In this document: piece after piece, positions 60,642-64,000 of the stretch | Layout of the letters: the number at the start of each line of letters is the position of its first letter | How positions within the stretch are numbered: the stretch's first letter is position 1 | Source: Chinchilla lanigera | Lineage: Eukaryota > Chordata > Mammalia > Rodentia > Chinchillidae | Direction: 5' to 3' | Assembly (NCBI RefSeq): GCF_000276665.1 | Contig: NW_004955472.1 | Span: forward strand, 9,712,548-9,776,547 | DNA length: 64,000 nt | Notes under the pieces: generated by a model | What the model was told of the DNA's origin: nothing | The model's input: the letters and a program-made list of their open reading frames with translations, nothing else | Databases searched by the model: none | Made by a program: the position numbers and the translations under genes

Positions 60642-60838
60642 CAAAAAAAAAAAAAAGTTGCCTCCTTTCCTCCCTCCCTCCTTCTCTTCCTCTCTTCCTC
60701 CTTCCCTTCTTTTCTCCCTCCATGTCTTTTTCCTCCCTCCCTTTTTTCTCCCTTCCACCTTTCCTTCCTTCCTTCCCTCCTTCCTTTCCTCCTTCTCTCT
60801 CTCTCTCTCCTTTCCTTTCTACACTCCTTCCTTCTTTC
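60642..60838. repeat. A-run followed by pyrimidine microsatellite (CCTT/CTCT)
   Basis: An A-run at 60642-60655, then almost pure C+T DNA at 60660-60838 on the plus strand. Two overlapping plus-strand frames of Ser/Leu/Pro/Phe repeats (60636-60912) are translations of this microsatellite, not genes. Confidence 0.9.
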
Positions 60839-60930
60839 TTTTTATTTATTTTCCAGTGCTAGTGTTTGAACCCAGGACCTTGTTTATGCTAGGGAAATGC
60901 TCTACAACTTAGCTACACCCTTAGCTCCTA
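60839..60930 (-). mobile_element. Old ID-like SINE, antisense
   Basis: Reversed tRNA-type body: 'gtgtttgaacccaggacctt' (box B region) and 'caacttagctacacccttag' (box A region). Its tail side faces the pyrimidine tract, so the tract (purine on the minus strand) probably grew from the SINE tail. Confidence 0.7.
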
Positions 60931-62404
60931 CAAGGGGCTTTTGTTTTCTGTTTTTTTTCTGGACTATTTTGTGATTTATGCTTAAATGTGAAGCTTGCTA
61001 GCTAACTTATTTGTTGCTTAAATAAAGATACTTGCAGTATAAGGAAACGGCATTGTGCAGTCCAGCTTTATCTCCTCTTCAATGGTGATGTCACAAAGCT
61101 GGTTCTTCCAGCTGGTTACCACAAGTCACACCTACGTAGACTTTAAAAGGAAACAAATGCAACTTCCAAAGTGAAGACTGCGAGGGAGCTTTCCTGAAAG
61201 CAGTCTTATGTGGAATGACAGCAGTATCACAAATGCTAGCACTCACTGGGTGACAGAGAATAATATGTGTGCAAAAGTGAAGTCCTTCAGAGCTCCAGAA
61301 AGCTTAAAGCATGTTGCTGTTCATTACATATTTTTAGAAATAATTTTTCCTAATAAATTTTACATTTAATCAGGAGTGTTTCAAAATTAATTAACAAAGA
61401 GGGTATAATTTACTTTAAAATCGTCCCTTGCTTGGAAAGTGTAAAATGTAAAAAGGATCAATATAATCAATGCATTTCTGGGAAACCTATCCTTGGAGGA
61501 GTAGGAAGAGGAAGGAAGTTTTAAATGTATTTGAAATCATTGAAACTGGTGAGTAATAATTGTTTCTAATGGAGGTTTAAAAAATAGAGCAGGGCTTCAG
61601 CCTCAAAGCCATAAACTGTGGTTAGTCCCAAAGTCAATTCCATAATTACTGTCCCCTTTTAACTAACTTAACTGGCCTTAAAGGTACTGAAACTAAATTT
61701 ATCAAAAATGGGCATCCAATAAATTGGCCTTGTCTTGTAAGGATACTGTTTCTAAAAGGAGTGTTTTCACTTAGAGAAGCAGCCTATCAAGTAAAATAAT
61801 GTGATTTAAATTATAATAAACACCAAATATTCAAGCTGAGAGTTGTTGATGTTCTTTGCGTAGGAGATATGAGATTCTGCAGTGAAACTTCTCTTTGAAT
61901 ACAACTTGTTTGAAATGTGATTTTTCCCAGTGTGGTCATTGTGAGGTGTGGTCTATTTTTTCTTTCAACAGTAATCTGGTGTTAGAAGATAATTCTCCAT
62001 TCTAACCTCACATTTTTACAAGTTTTGCATGAGCACTCATTTGCCGTTACTCTAGGCTATTTTTGAAGGGTATTTGTATTAAGATGGTTGGCTTTAGAAG
62101 AAAATTATGGTATGTCCTTCCAAACGAGAGGGTAGGTTTATCTACAGAGGAAATGGAAGGCATGTTAGCCTTCCGTGTATATATTTATGTGTCCTTAACT
62201 TAAAAGTTCCTCAGCCATAACACAGTCCATAATATATGTAGACACCATGTAAAACTCTTTCTCTCATCAACATAGTATCAACAGATATGTTAATCATCTA
62301 TCATCACTGTTATGAGTTATAAAAGCCTTTATCTCTGACCCAAAAATCTTTTGGTTTCTATCAGTAGCCATGACACCATGTATAGCAAGCTATTTGGCTT
62401 TATA
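60931..62404. other. Unassigned DNA
   Basis: No gene or repeat recognised on either strand. Confidence 0.4.
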
Positions 62405-62895
62405 GTTCATTAGTCTGTTTGGGCTGCCCAAACAAATTCAACAGATTTGACCTGTTCAGCAGTGGAAATTTGCTTTCTTACGTTTCTGCAGGCTAGCGGT
62501 CCCAGATTAAGTTGCTGGCAGGGTTGCTCATGCTACAGCCTCTCTTTGGTTTAGAGGTCATTGTCTTCTCAACATGTCCTTACATGGCATTTTTCTACAC
62601 GTGAGCACTTCTGATCTTTTCCTGGGTTTTTTTTTTTTTTTTGGTTTTGGTTTTGGTTTTTGTTTTTCTCCGGTACCAGGAACCGAACTCACGACCTTGT
62701 GCTTGCCGGGCAGGCGCTTTGCCGCTGAGCTAAATCCCCAGCCCTGATCTTTTCCTGTTTCTACAAAGGGACTAGTCCTATAGGATTAGGACCTGTTATG
62801 ACCTCCTTAATCTTAATTACTTCCTTAAAGGTTGTATTTCCAAATACAACACGGGGTTTCACTGAAGAGAGGAATTCAGTCTGTGAGGGAGGGTA
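62405..62895 (-). mobile_element. MLT1-type MaLR LTR, antisense, split by an ID
   Basis: Reversed MLT1 order on the plus strand: 'ttagtctgtttgggctgccc', 'acgtttctgcaggctagcgg', 'gttgctggcagggttgctca', 'aacatgtccttacatggcat', then after the ID 'gggactagtcctataggatt', 'aggacctgttatgacctcct', 'taattacttccttaaaggtt', 'tgtatttccaaatacaacac', 'gaattcagtctgtgag'. Solo LTR, no coding content. Confidence 0.85.
62625..62743 (-). mobile_element. Young ID SINE nested in MLT1, with perfect target duplication
   Basis: Reversed ID with a T-run and (GGTTTT)n-type tail, 'ctccggtaccaggaaccgaa' and 'gctgagctaaatccccagcc'. Flanked by 'ctgatcttttcctg' at 62611-62624 and 62744-62757, identical 14 bases taken from the MLT1. 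Confidence 0.95.
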
Positions 62896-62983
62896 AGATC
62901 TCAAGTACTTCAGTTGCTGGCACCATATGAGCATCTGAATACATCCTAGTAATAATCTGATAATTGTCTCTACTTTTATTGGG

Positions 62984-63078
62984 ATTTTTTTTTTTCTTTT
63001 TGGTACCAGGAATTGAACTCAGCACCTTGCATTTGCCAGGCAGGCACTTGTACTTTTGAGCTATATCCCCAGCCTCTT
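62984..63078 (-). mobile_element. ID SINE, antisense, moderately diverged
   Basis: T-rich tail, 'ggtaccaggaattgaactca', 'gcatttgccaggcaggcact', 'gagctatatccccagcc'. An imperfect target duplication around 'cttttattgggattttt' and 'ctcttattaggagattttt' is possible. Confidence 0.85.
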
Positions 63079-64000
63079 ATTAGGAGATTTTTGTGTGTGT
63101 GTATGGATAGACTATACTTTATCAATTCTACTATACTAGGAATTTTTGAGTTTTGGAAAGTTATAATTATAAATTAAATAGTTAAAATAAAATAATAAGA
63201 TATTTTTATTTTTCAGAAAAAAATCAAATTAATTACAAACCAACAAATATTTACATTGATCGTCACAGCTGCCATAATTACCACATATGAGATATATATG
63301 CATACATGTGCGTATGTCTTACGTGTATCTATAGGTGATTTCTTATAATGTCCCATTTAAGTTTTCAGCATGGACCCATGAAAGCTTTAGGGGATACATA
63401 TACAGAATCATTAGCATTCAGCCTGATATCATATAACATTCACATTATTTTAAAGGAAGCTAGTAGTATATTTATGAATTAAAACTTGATATACTGGCTT
63501 CTAGTCTTGTAATTTATTCATTAAACTACTCACCATTAAATACAACAATATCCCACCAACATTAGATCAATTCTCCAATACAATTTTAATAGAAAGAGTT
63601 TTAGAACTTCAACAGCATTTCAACTGCTACTGCTGTCGTGTGCTGAATGAAAGCTTTACCTGAGCCCTCACTGCTCTTTTCCCCTGCTCTGTACCCCACT
63701 TCTGTGCCTTCCAAGAGCTTTCTCTTCCTCAGAGTTCAGCCCTCACCCTGTACAGTGGCCTCTTTTCCTTTTTATTGCCCCACAATCATTCTGCAGGGCA
63801 TGTTTCTTTTCTTTTCATACTTTTAATTAATGTAAGACCTCACTACCTTTTGGGCTTGTGTGGACTGATTCTTGGTTCAGGACAGGAAGAACCTAGAAAA
63901 CACCTCTAGGAGGACTCCCTACCATCCCAGAACCCCATAGCAACTTCATCCCTCTATTATTACCAGCATTAATCCCAGTAATTTGGGGCCTTTTAACTTT
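63079..64000. other. Unassigned DNA to window end
   Basis: AT-rich to about 63640, then somewhat more G+C-rich (63650-63960) but with no recognised gene or repeat. Confidence 0.4.

Noticed and set aside
60636..60912. Ser/Pro/Leu-rich frames resembling low-complexity proteins
   Set aside because: Translation of a pyrimidine microsatellite plus an ID-like SINE.

Overview
This is AT-rich mammalian genomic DNA without a supportable protein-coding gene, rRNA, functional tRNA, operon or CRISPR array. All longer open frames are explained by decayed transposons, antisense strands of LINE-1, LTR remnants or runs of N. The organism is most likely a rodent outside the mouse/rat group. The evidence is several low-divergence copies of a tRNA-derived ID SINE (core 'gctggggatttagctcagc', end 'ggtaccggagaaaaacc') together with older composite SINEs in which a 7SL-type B1 unit is followed by an ID-like unit (the B1-dID architecture, known from squirrel-related, beaver, dormouse and hystricomorph rodents). 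I cannot fix the species. The window reads as an intergenic desert or the inside of a very large intron.

Layout. 1-6.4 kb: a sense and an antisense LINE-1 fragment lie tail to tail and form a 1.3-kb-arm inverted repeat; the antisense one runs back to its 5' region at about 5.7 kb, where the 5' UTR of another, sense LINE-1 starts. 6.4-9.2 kb: pyrimidine-rich DNA and a possible LTR split that sense element. 9.2-14.7 kb: its ORF1, ORF2 and 3' UTR, all broken. 14.8-15.1 kb: a mariner transposase C-terminal relic. 17.3-20.1 kb: a B1-dID, an antisense MaLR LTR, and a LINE-1 with a textbook 5' inversion. 21-28 kb: ID, MaLR LTR, another probable LTR, a B1 and a pair of similar 0.3-kb direct repeats. 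29 kb: an 849-base assembly gap. 30-34 kb: nothing identifiable. 34-38 kb: an MLT1 LTR holding an ID, a second MaLR-type LTR, and IDs. 38-42 kb: old MIRs and a DNA-transposon-like relic. 46-48 kb: a B1-dID split by a young ID with perfect 17-base target duplications, an ID next to a 100-N gap, and a foldback made of two mariner 3' ends. 52-54.4 kb: B1-dID, MIR, MaLR LTR and an antisense LINE-1 split by an ID. 55.9-60.3 kb: an L2, a GC-rich insert-like patch, an ID and three copies of a repeat I do not recognise. 60.6-63.1 kb: a pyrimidine tract attached to an old ID, and an antisense MLT1 split by a young ID.

The pieces do not work together as a system. They record layered insertion: mammal-wide MIR, L2, MLT1 and mariner relics first, then LINE-1 and MaLR, then B1-dID, and last the young ID family, which repeatedly landed inside older elements and left readable target-site duplications. 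No novel functional system is evident; the points of interest are structural. Repeat family names are from recognition of motifs, not from a database search, and edges are approximate unless target duplications are given.
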